A stretch of DNA of 64,000 nucleotides from Oidiodendron maius Zn (Eukaryota; Ascomycota; Leotiomycetes; Myxotrichaceae). The stretch covers positions 1,550,001 to 1,614,000 of the forward strand of contig KN832878.1 in the NCBI GenBank assembly GCA_000827325.1. Direction: 5' to 3'. The number at the start of each line of letters is the position of its first letter. The stretch's first letter is position 1. Shown here in pieces: positions 34,494-45,462 of the stretch. The translations under genes were made by a program, and so were the position numbers. The notes under the pieces were generated by a model that was not told the DNA's origin, made no database searches, and saw only the letters and a program-made list of their open reading frames with translations.

Positions 34494-35692
34494 TCAAGAG
34501 TTAACTCTCTGCAATTCCTGAGCCACCACTTCTTCCAAGGTTTGAACGGGTGGCTCCCCAATCATAGCATTGTCTCGCTTTTCGTACAAAGTGCCACCCT
34601 CCGCCCAAATACGACGTAATGTGATCAATGGAGCGGTAGGAGCACCTGATTCCCAGGCCTGATTTTCCAGCGTACGCAGCTCAGGCAGCGAAGTGTACGT
34701 AACGTCTGTCCAGCGCTCACCCCCAGTCTGACGCTCGAATTCCGCCTGGATAGCTGCTGGGGTGGTCGTGAAGGAGTTGACTTTGAGGGCGCGGTTCCAG
34801 GATTCAGCAGGATGGCGAAGAGTGGCCAGGACAAGCGTTCCGACGCTGTATTATTGCATAGATCATAAGTCAGAAATATTCTCGAAAATAAAAAGAGAAA
34901 CAAAGAGTTAAGAGAGATAAAAATGATAATAGTCATAATAACATACTCTTTCATAGTCGTCAAGCTAACCCTTCCTTCCCCTTTCTCTCCTACGAGTGTC
35001 GACTTCTTCTCTTTTGCATCCCATCCACCTACCGCCCGAGGCCCCTCCCCTAATAAGTAGACATACATATCTGCGTATGGGCCCGTTACTACATATGTAT
35101 AGGCCAAATGTGGCACCTCTATCTTGTTCTCTAGGTAGGCGCGAATCTTGAGCTTCCCTTGATGAGGCTTTTCATAGGCTGAAGCAGGCGAGTAAGCGAT
35201 ATCAGTGCCGTACTCAGATGGAAGGAACCATTTCACCGATGGAGCGGCAGATGCGAGACGAATAAGGGGAATTTGGGCCAGGATAGCACCCCGACCCACA
35301 GCAGATATAACCGTATCGATTCCTGTATGTGTCAGTTATGCAAACATTGTCAAGTAAATTCTCAAATATGAGTATGTATCACAATATTGAGGATCCTATT
35401 TTGGAAAACATGTTTTTATGGCTTATTTTTCCATGCTCGATGTCGAAAACAAGTTCATACCTTCGTAAGCCTTCCCTACAGCTTCCTCATCAGAGATTTC
35501 TCCCACGATAATCTCAACCCCATTCTTCTTTAATCGGACCAACGAGTCGGCTTTTGTCTCCACCGTATTCTGGGATGTGAAAATGGCGATCCGCTCAAAC
35601 TCATCCCTCGCGGAGAGGAGAGCATCAAGAATAAAGGCGCCGATTTGGCCAGTAGCGCCGAAGAGGAGTAGGTTACGAGGTTTGAATGACAT
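34494..35692 (-). CDS. NmrA/isoflavone-reductase-like NAD(P)-binding protein, 3 exons
   Basis: Exons 35692-35461, 35322-34947 and 34845-34494 give 319 aa. The start [20 protein letters not shown] has the GxxGxxG Rossmann loop, followed by [24 protein letters not shown] and a C-terminal [14 protein letters not shown] region. This is the pattern of fungal isoflavone-reductase (PCBER)-like proteins, which are atypical SDR reductases or redox sensors. Splices restore frame: the first joins YEG to IDT, the second follows LTTMK. It appears intact. Compared with the NmrA-like gene at 9367, this protein has the FLPSEYG motif of the isoflavone-reductase branch and is not a recent duplicate of it. Confidence 0.85.
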
Positions 35693-36258
35693 CTTCCTTC
35701 TTCTTCTTCAGGCGATGAGGGTGATTCTTAGACAAGACGATGATTGTGATCTGTCGAAGGCAGTGCGATGCCACGGCCAACCTCACCAACTTGGCGGATG
35801 GGTATGTCATCCACTTTTGACTGTTGCTCGGCAAGCTGTGGCGGCGGAACCCCGCAAGCACTCGCGACATATCCTAATGTTATGGCCGAATGGTCATCAC
35901 GTGGCTAGGGCTAATGCGCGGAACGAGCTGAGATGGCTTGTGCGACGCACCAGCCACGACGACTCCTAGATCTTGGGAGTGGGACTCTGATAAAAGATGG
36001 TGATCCTCTCTAAGGGTCTGTAAGAAATAGTCTGCCTTTTGAATTGATTTCTGCTTTGGGCCACAGAGGTTGTTCTAGAAGATTATATGCTACTACTGCC
36101 AGTGTTACGCTTGTGATTCCCTGCTTTACGCCAGCCACTATATAGGCACCCTTACAGGCTTTTAGGAGGGAATAACAAGAAAGTAGTATTTAGGAAGGAA
36201 GACATAGCAGCATTGCTAGATATAGTTTTCAATATTTCCAACAATCAATATGCAGATA
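35693..36258. other. 5' region of the isoflavone-reductase-like gene and spacer
   Basis: Probable promoter of the minus-strand gene ending at 35692. No further gene recognised before the LTR-like repeats. Confidence 0.4.
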
Positions 36259-36543
36259 TGTGAAGGATATTCGGGTTTTCGGGTTCGCACGGATAGTGAG
36301 AATATCCCTAACGGGCCGTTACGGAGCGAGTGTGCGCAACGCACTGTAAATTAGTGTAGTTATATGCAACCTAGAACCTTAGACAATACAACAACTGATT
36401 CCACACTCATCCTGTGAAGGATATTCGGGCATTCGGATCCGAACGGATGATCCGTATATCCGTAACGTAGCAAATGGCGGCGCACTATATATTGTGTAGT
36501 TATATGCAGCTTTAGAGCTCTAGATAATACAACTGATTCCACA
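36259..36543 (-). repeat. Two tandem short LTR-like repeats
   Basis: Two direct copies, 36259-36405 and 36413-36543, are separated by 7 bp. Read on the minus strand each begins TGTGGAATCAGTTGT and ends ATATCCTTCACA, the 5'-TG...CA-3' form of LTRs; both share GCATATAACTACAC. They look like solo LTRs or a TRIM-type remnant, probably Copia-like. No internal coding region is attached. Treated as a fossil. Confidence 0.5.
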
Positions 36544-36564
36544 CAACTCACTAGTATTGAACTC

Positions 36565-36645
36565 ATCCTGATGAATCCAACGGTCCTGTAACCTCTGACA
36601 CATCCTGATGAACCCTTTGATCTTGTAACCTCTCACAACATAATT
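36565..36645 (+). repeat. Tandem duplication of a 37-bp unit
   Basis: CATCCTGATGAATCCAACGG and CATCCTGATGAACCCTTTGA start two adjacent units that both end in TGTAACCTCT followed by GACA or CACA. Downstream, to about 37020, weaker degenerate repeats of about 90-95 bp can be seen (GTATACGTCC..., GTATAGACAT...). Confidence 0.5.
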
Positions 36646-37237
36646 CTCTCCTAATAACTATGTAGCGATTCGTAATGGTAATGTAAGCATCATGGCGCGT
36701 TCCTACACTACTTATCTTCCATCCTATCCTTGCCGATATATATCTATAGCTAAACAATCGCACTTAACATGTATACGTCCGTTCCATTGCATAGTCATCT
36801 ATTCCTGCTCGTACCACTGCCAATACTGCTTACAATATATGTGACTCGCGGATTGCATTTTAATGTATAGACATCGGTTTCAGTGCATGGCCCTTTATCT
36901 CTGAGCCTACCGCTGTCTATGCCGTTACAGATGCATATAACTCAGTTCGCATTCCTGACCGTGTGGACAGCTGTTCCAATGCGAAATCCTCTCCCTCTGC
37001 TACAATTGTCGCGCTTCCCGCCGTGTGTCCATGTCTGTTTTGTAGGTTCAAAATGACTGTGTGCTCTCGTTTATAGTGTACATTGGCTCAGCTCGATAGT
37101 GTGTAAGGTTTCTAGCATCAAAATTGTTCAATTATGTTTGTAGAAAAAGTAGCAAGAGACGGTGAACTAAAGGCATAATAGCGATTATATAAGAAGCCTT
37201 AGTCCTAAAACGAGTAATTAAGGAGTCCGGGTATTAG

Positions 37238-37452
37238 TTAGAGATAACTCCTAACTCTCTCATATGCTGAATCCATTACAGACCGCCTTAATACGATACA
37301 TAACAGCATCCCGAGATCTTCTGTCTGAATCTCACTAAGTACGGTAGCCTTTAGTGTTCTGAAATTGCCGGACATCCGAAGATAGCGTATTGAGCACTCC
37401 ATCTTCCAAAATCTTTACTAAGCAGCGGATTATTCCCGGCTATTAGTATAGG
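37238..37452 (+). repeat. Dispersed repeat, copy 1 (inverted relative to 56.1-56.3 kb)
   Basis: The stretch from GAGATAACTCCTAACTCTCT through GCATCCCGAGATC and TCTGAATCTCACTAAGTAC aligns to the reverse complement of 56090-56308. Most differences seem to be C/T or G/A, as expected after RIP. It ends with a terminal-repeat-like CTTTACTAAGCAGCGGATTA at 37414. Confidence 0.6.
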
Positions 37453-37846
37453 GAACATACCTATTGAGAGGGGAGTAATGATTAGCTTATGGGGTATGTA
37501 GTATATTATCTAACATATGCCGATTATTTCGACTAGTCTACTACCGACACAAATGCCGGTAGTGTCTTAAGTTAATTGCAAGGGATAATGTTAATTTTCC
37601 GCTGGTTTACTTAGGATAGGCACTTAGCCGACATGAATGTTTAACTTGCGTTAGCTTAAAAGTGCCTCTTAGGATAGTCATGGAGGGTAGGGCGTAAATT
37701 TCACCCGTGCTTTACCGTACGCCAAGCCTTGAAAGCCGACCTTGCATGCAGTATATATCTATATAAGATTTTATTGTAACTTAAAAAAAGGCCTCTGTTT
37801 ACCATGTAATCTGAAGCCCGATAGCACAAGCTGTTTTTCTCTCGCC

Positions 37847-39345
37847 ATGGCTAATAGCGAACAACCAGCAAATCCAACGCTACAGCTAAAGGTTGGAAGT
37901 ACTATGCATTCATGGATTCCGATTCCCGCCAACTCTGACTTCTCTCTCCGCAACCTACCGTACGGTGTATTCAGCACGGATTCCCTTAGCCAACGCATTG
38001 GTACTGCCATTGGTCCATATGTGCTGGATCTAAAAGTTATGGCTCAAGAAGGGGTCTTTTCTTCTATAGCATTTGACTCGACTACACTTAAATCATCAAC
38101 CCTCAATGCGTATGCCAGTCTGGATAAGAATGTTCACAAGGCCATTCGCCAGCTACTCGTGCAGCTTCTGGCGAAAGACACCTCGCTCGGATCAGCTCTA
38201 CGAGACAACACTGAGCGGAAACGCAGAGTGCTGATACCACTGCACGATGTGAAGATGCATCTTCCGATGTCTATAGGAGACTACACTGACTTCTGTGTTG
38301 TGCCCTACCACTTGAAGAATGTTTGTCTTGATCTGACTCCTGTCCGCATGGAGTAGTTCGCTTACGTTCATAGTGCAGTGAGATTCTCCAACTGGATGGG
38401 GCTAAACCGACTACGGGTAATCTTAGTCTGCCTCTTGCCTATCATGGTCGCGCCTCATCTGTCGTTGTCTCTGGTACGCCATTTCGACGGCCAAAGGGCC
38501 AGGTAATATCCAATAACATACCTACTCTTAGTGCCACCCAGAAGCTTGACTTTGAGGTGGAGCTGGCCGCATTTATTGGTCATGGGAATGAGATGGGATG
38601 TCTGATTGATGTGAACGACGCTGAGAACTCTATATTCGGTATCGTTCTTTTGAATGACTGGTCTGCTCGCGATATCCAGTTCTCGGAGTCTACCCCACTT
38701 GGCCCATTTAATGGCAAAAATTTCTGTACTTCCATATCTCCCTGGATTGTTACTTTGGATGCTCTGGCTCCTTTTCGGACGAAGTCTCTCAGGCCGGTAA
38801 ACCTACCCTTCTTCTCTCTGTATTAGTCCTCTCTCTTATTCATGGTGGTTACAGGATAATCTTCTTTCATATCTGGATGAGAAGGAGCCAAACTCTGTTT
38901 ACAATATCGATATAGACGTATCACTCACCGGTAGGTCCTCTCAAGATAGCCTAACAGATCCTGTCACAGCTTACAAGCCCACATAGCTGGTTCAAATTGC
39001 CAGGTGCTCTTCAACTGCAGCACACGCTACATCAGTTTCTCTTTCGCTCAGATGTTGGCACATCACTCAGTAGGTGGATGTCCGATGCGCAGCGGTGACC
39101 TCATCGCCACTGGTACAATCTCTGGTCCCACTCGTCGCGAACTTGGATGTCTACTCGAAGCTACGAAGAATGGGACGGAACCGTACGAGGCTCAAGAAAT
39201 ATCACCCTCGGATGGATGCAAGCTCGTTCGAACATTCCTCGAGGATGGGGACCTTGTTGAATTTCGTGCGCGGGCTGATGATGGAAGCGGGCTAGGTAAA
39301 GTTGGATTTGGGATTTGTGGAGGTAAAGTCTTGCCTTCTATCTAG
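37847..39345 (+). CDS. Fumarylacetoacetase-family hydrolase, 4 exons
   Basis: Exons 37847-38320, 38374-38796, 38855-38930 and 38987-39345 give 443 aa in continuous frame. Family blocks are PYGVFST near the N-terminus, IGDYTDF, YHGRASSVVVSGTPFRRPKGQ, LDFEVELAAFIGHGNEMG, IFGIVLLNDWSARDIQ, PLGPFNGKNF and SPWIVTLDAL. The C-terminal part has SFAQMLAHHSVGGCPMRSGD followed by LIATGTISGP. Fumarylacetoacetase cleaves a C-C bond of fumarylacetoacetate at the end of tyrosine/homogentisate breakdown using a metal and a catalytic His/Glu system. The first and third introns were chosen among alternatives to keep frame, so those junctions are less certain. HAKN-type residues after GDYTDF are poorly conserved. 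It may act on a related acylpyruvate rather than in core tyrosine catabolism. Confidence 0.85.
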
Positions 39346-39443
39346 CGGTCTAGTTGTGGAAATGCCCCTCAGCAAAATATTATCCATTACCGCCACAGTA
39401 CGAATTACATGGTCCACCAGCCGCGCACTGAACTCTGCTATTG

Positions 39444-40385
39444 TCAAAGCAGCGTCCTCTCGTTCCAATACACGTATTGAACCATGAGTGCCACTATAAG
39501 GCAAAATAAGCAGACGTTTGTAGAGTGAAACGGGCGCGGAAGTAGGGAGCATTTTATTACCTCATACCCGTTCTCATCTGGTTCATGAAAATATTCAAAA
39601 TTCCACCCCGTAAGACTTCCTATGTTAGAAGTAGAGTTAGACATCGATCTCTCTTTACTGTAACAAGGGAGAAATATTCTATTTTGTGTTTTCGACTTCG
39701 ACTTACCCCATCCACAGCAAGGATTAATAGCCACCATGAGCGAATTTTGCCCCCAATCATAATTCGCCCACCCAGCACCATAGATATCATAATGTTGTAG
39801 AATAAATTTATACCAACCCTCACAACTCTGCCTCGGCTTAGTCGGCGGAGGCCACGGCCGATTCTGGCGAAAGATATCGATTTGGTACGTATGTTCCCCC
39901 TGAACGCGCTTGCCGCCCTGCTTCCAGTTCATCGGGTTGCTTCCGTTAACAGGGACATCGCAACTGTTGATAATAGAGCTCATGGCGTCGGTGCACTTGT
40001 GTTGATTGAAGCCAAACGCCCGATTGGATAGCGCTACGGTCATCGTGTACTCCTCGGGCGTATTGGGGTAGTAGGTTTTAAACCGTGTCCAGCCGATAGG
40101 GATAAAGGGTACATTATTGGCTACATCTTGGCAGAAATCGTCGATGTTGTTGCTGAGAGCTTCGGCGCTCGCGTAGGCCCTTGAGGTACCAAAGTTGGAG
40201 TAGCACGTTTGCGTGTCCACAATGGGACGTAGGGGCAGGATGGGACGTAGAAGCAGGGTGAAAAAGACCACCCCAATGAGAGTTGAACCAAGAGCAACGG
40301 TGAAAATTCGACGTTCGACACTATGCTGCCGTAGCGGCGCAAGTCGAACGGTAACTAGGAGGGGAGTTTGCTCATTGGCGTCCAT
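39444..40385 (-). CDS. Type II membrane protein with a chitinase-C-terminal-like Cys-rich domain
   Basis: The frame gives up to 313 aa from the ATG at 40385. A short cytoplasmic tail with EQTPLL (acidic dileucine-like) is followed by one transmembrane segment (about residues 27-48), then an extracytoplasmic domain. Its spacing (CTDAMSSIINSCD, NPMNWKQGG, YQIDIF, SCEGWYKFILQHYDIYGAGW) resembles the region after the catalytic domain of class V fungal chitinases, but no GH18 catalytic motif is present. A GTAAGT near 39708 could start a 49-nt intron, giving an alternative shorter C-terminus ending near 39620. Function unknown; a cell-surface role is inferred. Confidence 0.55.
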   Translation of the reverse strand: MDANEQTPLLVTVRLAPLRQHSVERRIFTVALGSTLIGVVFFTLLLRPILPLRPIVDTQTCYSNFGTSRAYASAEALSNNIDDFCQDVANNVPFIPIGWTRFKTYYPNTPEEYTMTVALSNRAFGFNQHKCTDAMSSIINSCDVPVNGSNPMNWKQGGKRVQGEHTYQIDIFRQNRPWPPPTKPRQSCEGWYKFILQHYDIYGAGWANYDWGQNSLMVAINPCCGWGKSKSKTQNRIFLPCYSKERSMSNSTSNIGSLTGWNFEYFHEPDENGYEVIKCSLLPRPFHSTNVCLFCLIVALMVQYVYWNERTLL

Positions 40386-41600
40386 CTTCTCGTCTATGCC
40401 TCTATCGTTATATGTACCGTCAGGAATGGTTACGCCCAGCTGAATTGATGGTATTCATGAAGATGCCAGATTATAAAATGAAGTCTAACCTACAACTTAG
40501 ATGAACAGGCTGGCTTGTCTTAAATCTCAGACATCCCGCCTCCAACAGTCTTGGACAAACAGCGCTAAACTCAATATAGCTAGACAGCTAAGCACAAGTG
40601 ATATACTGCCACGAGTAGCAGTGTTACATAGCGAGTGCTCAACTTGCATGTATTGATTGTAGAATATTATGTAGGTCTAAAGAGCAAAAGATTATCCCGT
40701 ATCAAGGAATGTGTATTTTCTATGCGTACGTCATTAGACTGCCACTAGTTAACTTAGTTGATCAGTATGCTGGTCAAATCAGTGAGCTGGTCACTCAATT
40801 TAGGAATTTAGAAGAAATAAATCCGTAAACTTTTGAGACATATAGTTCGTGTGAACGACGTATTTCTCATATTTCGGCCTCTAAAGCTGATATGAATGAA
40901 TACATACGAATCGAAGTCATGAAACGCGAGAAGTACAGAAGGTTACTTGGAGCAACCATCCGATCTTAGAGCAGCGATTAATGGATGTGCTTAACAATTA
41001 AGCAAACGGAATGTTCGTTTGGTCTGTTGAATGCTCGTCAAACGTTATTACCAATGCTTGATCTCAAGGTTTCGCTGGGGCCAGTTACAGATCTCGCTTT
41101 TCTGTAACCCAAATCGCAAGGTACAAAACTCAAAATATACCGAACCGGAGCTGAAGAAATTGGAATGTTCCACCACTGTTGCAGGTGAAAAAGAGTTGAA
41201 CCTCGCATACGACGATATCTTCGAACGCAATACTCCACCAGGCGATAATGCCAAAGCACGCGCGGAGAAACCATGCGGTCATTTCGGCACGCAGGGTTTT
41301 TCGGCACGCAGGGATGGACGTTATAATAAAGGAATCATATCAACTATATACCTCGAAATAGTCTAAATTGAGACCTAGTGGGAACGTATAGGTAGCCATA
41401 TCTCTGACGTTAAGGTGATATTCAACAAGATATATATCTGCCGTGTAAGCCACCAGACCTTAAATACATAGTTGGATCCAGCAAGAAGCTACATCAACTG
41501 GAACAAATAAGGTTGGTTATAGTGAAAAATGGAACAAATCCATTACCGAAAATAATTTTGTGCATCTAGTCTCCAAGCTTTTCCTTCGTCGTGATGCTAC
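40386..41600. other. Intergenic region
   Basis: Upstream of the membrane-protein gene and downstream of the GST gene. A frame at 41031-41366 has no recognised family. Nothing else supported. Confidence 0.35.
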
Positions 41601-42549
41601 TTAAAAACTAGTGTTGTACACGCTATAGCTTGTAGGTTTCCCGTTCATTAGCTTCTTCCATTCAGGCATGGCCATCACGGTGTCCGCATATAGACTAACA
41701 CTTCCTGGGATAATATTCTCATTTCCAGTCTCGCGCAGACGAGCGATGAAAACGATAACATGGGCATCCAGCGAGGTTGGAGTCGCTCCAAATAGCCAAT
41801 TACCTTCTGTCCCCCATTTAGATAATATCATGTCGACTTCCTCTAAAACTATCTTTGACTCTGCGATTGCTGTATCCGTAGATTCTTGGGTGACCTGTGG
41901 CGACTGGGTAGATTTGTGACTGCAAGTGATCTCAAAATTAAACCTCTGATCTATACATCGTGCAAGCGACATACAATTGAAGTTTCCACTCTAGCGCCCT
42001 CCTGTATTCTGCTGACAAGTCTGGTTTGGCCAGAATAGCCTTAAGTGGCTCTTCTAAATTGTATATATACTCTCGATGATGTGGTTTTGTGAATGATAGA
42101 GCCAGGAAGCTGATACTATGTAGTGATTTGACCATCTTGACAATCGTTGGAGTATGTGCTGTTGGACAGAGACTTGGGTAAAGTTCAGCAAGGTAGAATG
42201 TAATGTCCATACTATCAGTGAGTGGTGTACCAAGGACACTCTCATTAACAAGAGCAGGAACCTATCTCTATTAGAGGCTATCTCATTCCGTATTACAAGG
42301 ATAACAAACCTGGCCTTTAGGGTTAACGTGGCACAAAAATTGCTCGTCCAATTGTCCCGAGTGGTATATGTCAATTTCATGCTCTTCGAACTCGAGATTC
42401 GGAAAACTAGAGCCAATAAGGTTTCCAAGTGAAACACAAAAGCGAACCTGCAGAGAACAGATGGAGAAAATATTGTGATACAACTTGAACGGCTGCTTCA
42501 TGTCTCCAGCTGCCAAATGAGAGCTAACTTCAATTCCCTGGGCTGCCAT
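41601..42549 (-). CDS. Glutathione S-transferase-like protein with zeta-like SxCS motif, 3 exons
   Basis: Exons 42549-42310, 42261-41975 and 41919-41601 give 281 aa. The N-terminal thioredoxin fold has KLYHNIFSICSLQVRF, where SICS resembles the SSCS active-site motif of zeta-class GSTs (maleylacetoacetate isomerases). It is followed by EHEIDIYHSGQLDEQFLCHV, NPKGQVPALV and DSMDITFYLAELYP, the glutathione-binding region including the cis-Pro of QVPAL. The C-terminal helical domain has WLFGATPTSLDAHVIVFIARL, the usual N-capping region. It appears intact. A second Met at residue 17 is an alternative start. Neighbour genes are an FAH-family hydrolase and a lactonase-like enzyme. Alternative role: a secondary-metabolite or detoxification GST. 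Confidence 0.75.
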
Positions 42550-43291
42550 TGTAAAAGTTCGTGAGAAAGTGCACTTCCCGAATCACCTAAATTCTAAGTA
42601 TGGTCGATATATAGGGCACCTGCGTATTAAGTATGCCCACGATGACCGGAAATGGGTGCAAGGAATGAATTTACCGTGCTGTCTTAGATACTAATAAACC
42701 GACCCCGATACTGACTTCGCTTAAATCCGTAGCGGTCCGCCAGAAAGAGGTAGCTGTCGGCATAATTGCGATTTTATCTCGTACGGGAAAGGGTTCGGAG
42801 AACGGAGAATCAGCCGGTGAGTCGGGAAATGCATTACACCACATCCCAGCACGCTCAGTCATTTCAGCACTAGAGGTCACGACACGGGTAATCAGGAACG
42901 GGAAATTACGTGACAAGCGTGTATGTAGAATTACGGTCCCATTACTTCGAGTAGCGCTTAATGGTAGTCAGACAGCCCTTGTGGTAATCAAATAACTTAG
43001 TTAGAGGAGGACTTTGTATTTAGTTGAGTTCCTTCACCCGGTATACTGTGCTGTACGCGCTCAAAGCTTTAACCAATACAGCTGAACTACGACCCGATAC
43101 TTGCCGTTGAAGAACTGTTCTGGCGACTCATATGCTAAGAACGTAGAGGCTGCTTCTGTATTACCTGGATTACCTTTGTCCCATGCCATATTACTCTCGC
43201 ATCCCAATGTCTGTTATTGACAAATATACAGTAGTACGTCAACGTCAGACATGAACAATCTGAAGAAAGATTTTATTGATATAGTCGGTAG
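42550..43291. other. Divergent spacer between GST and the second paraoxonase-like gene
   Basis: No gene recognised. A weak tRNA-like sequence on the minus strand at about 43030-43100 was considered and rejected. Otherwise promoter DNA. Confidence 0.4.
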
Positions 43292-44666
43292 TCTAGCATA
43301 GCCATAGCCATCGCAGTTGCGAGTATCCTCTTTGCTCTTGATAGATACATAATCCCGGTCTCCAATGCTGTAAATGCTGTTCTCCCGCCGATATGGCTTC
43401 CCTTTCGAGGCGCGTTGGCGGAGATAATTCTGAAAGACCGCCTTCAATACTGCGAGGATGTGATCATGGATCATGAGCATGGCATGGCAATTATCAGCTG
43501 TGACCCGGGGAGAGCACAATGGAACACAGTCATGGTTGGTTTTAAGTTGAAGCTTCTAACGAAATGAAGAAAAGAACGGAGGTAGTATTGACCTGTGCCT
43601 AGGGCCCCATGTATGATCCGAATCCTAGAGGAGATATCTACGTATACGACTATGCAACCAAGAAGAGCCTCAGAAAATTGAAGCTTGTTGGTTTTCCGAC
43701 TACTGCTGACTTTCATCCACTGGGGATCAATTTCTTCCGTAGTCAGGGCGGCGCACTAACGAGGCTCTTTGTCGTAAATCACCAACGAAATGGGAGTACC
43801 ATTGATATATTTGACCTTCACTACGCTGAACTTCAACTGACGTTCATTATGTCAATTTGCGATCATGACCATAATATCCTGTCTCCCAATGCTGTCGCTC
43901 CAACTTCTTATACCTCATTCTATGTCACCAATGATCACCGTTTTATCCCACGTCTGCACCACAATCTGAATATCCAAGAGACTATGAGAGGCCTGCCACT
44001 TGGATGGGCCACTTTCGTGGAATTTGGAATGGAGAGACCCAAGTTCAGCACTGCAGCTACAGGCATTCCCTTTGCAAACGGAATAGTAGTGACACCAACC
44101 GGAAGAGAAGTCATCATCGCATCCTCGACTGGACGTGAGCTCTATGTCTATGATAGAGATCCAGAGACAAACATCCTCTCGCCTTGCCTTGAACGGATAC
44201 CAATGGTATTTGCACCCGACAATCTAAACTTTGATTGCTCCCTTGATGTGGGCGACAGAACCGTTTTCGACAGCGATGGCAGGTTTTTACGTGGTTTGAT
44301 CTGCGCTGGCCACCCGTCTGTCCCAGAACTTATGGCTATGTCGCGCGATCCGATAACACACCGTGCACCTTCATGGGTCGCTGAAGTTCGACGAGGCCAA
44401 GGTGATGATCCTGCACCATGCCATGCCATGCCTCTGAGCAGGAAAGGGCCTTACTACCTTTCAACACTGTACCAAAGTGAGTATATTCCCGGTCTCTTAT
44501 CTAGAATGTTTCAAACTCTATCCATTTCTCACGCTTCTTAGGCGATGGGAGCCATTACCCCAGTAGCACCACCGGAGCGATGGATTTCAAGAGACGTCGC
44601 TTGATAGTTTGCGGGCTGTATGCGGAGGGCATCTTAGACATTGCGTGGGAAGATATCGGCACGTGA
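43292..44666 (+). CDS. Second paraoxonase/arylesterase-like enzyme, 5' end unclear
   Basis: Exons 43292-43534, 43603-44476 and 44542-44666 join in one frame. A hydrophobic N-terminal stretch (SIAIAIAVASILFAL) would be a signal anchor, followed by YCEDVIMDHEHGMAII. Propeller features are NPRGDIYVYDY, LGINFFRS, FVVNHQRNGSTIDIFDL, SPNAVAPTS, FYVTNDH, GIPFANGIVVTP and APDNLNFD, ending with LIVCGLYAEGILD. No ATG lies in frame before the hydrophobic stretch; a stop is directly upstream (43289-43291), so either an upstream exon exists or the start is lost. The next in-frame ATG, about 43465, would remove the anchor. Related to the enzyme at 16007 but clearly diverged. Confidence 0.7.
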
Positions 44667-45462
44667 AAATAGCTCTTTCGCCATAATAGACGTACTGTAC
44701 AATGTAGTTTTATCCAATTGAACAGATACATCTTAGAAGCCTGCTATCCCGAAAGTAGGAGCGGTTCCTGAGTCGTGGATGCAATGTGGAGTGGCATAAA
44801 ACGTAATCTTGCATGTAGGTCTAAATTTTAGCCATTGATGTCATCCATGATATCTACCTGACAGAGAGCGTTGTCTGCCGTAGAATGGTCCGGCAGGCGG
44901 CCAATGGCTACTCATCTATTATAATCTTGTGATCGCTCAAATTCAGTCTTCTGTAAAGTGGAGAATAAGGACCTGGCCCTTCTAATCGCGGCTTGTCTAA
45001 GCGATCTGGGATCATGAACGGTGATTACTCGCCTGGATATAGTTTTAAGCGTATTAGGCGGGAATGATACGCTTGATACTTCTGCATGCCTTCACTTCAA
45101 GTATTGACCACGAAGATAACAAAAATTCTACATGGGACTAATTGAGGAGAGGCTTATAGTACCAATGTATCTCTCAGTTTAATGGCATCACGAGAAAATG
45201 ACATTGCGTTAGGAGCAATATATTGTCATTATAGTATAACAGCGTGGGAGGGTATTGCTTTGATCATTGCTACTATTTTTCATAGCTCGAACCACACTAT
45301 TATCTCCACGTCTTAGTATATTAAATCATTTGTAGCACGAAGCATGTTGGGGATATTCAGTAAGTCATACTCACTCAGAAAAATATCAGTGTTACTTACT
45401 AATACAAATATTTCCTCCGAGATGGAATCGGTCTGTGTCTTGCGTTCTTGTTCACAAGTATT
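44667..45462. other. Convergent intergenic region
   Basis: Between the 3' ends of the second paraoxonase-like gene and the regulator at 45463. No gene or repeat supported. Confidence 0.4.

Noticed and set aside
43030-43100. tRNA-like sequence on the minus strand (GTAGTTCAGCTGTATTGGTTAAAGC)
   Set aside because: An A-box-like part is present, but the B-box region (GGGTGAAGGAACTC) does not fit and no acceptor-stem pairing was found.
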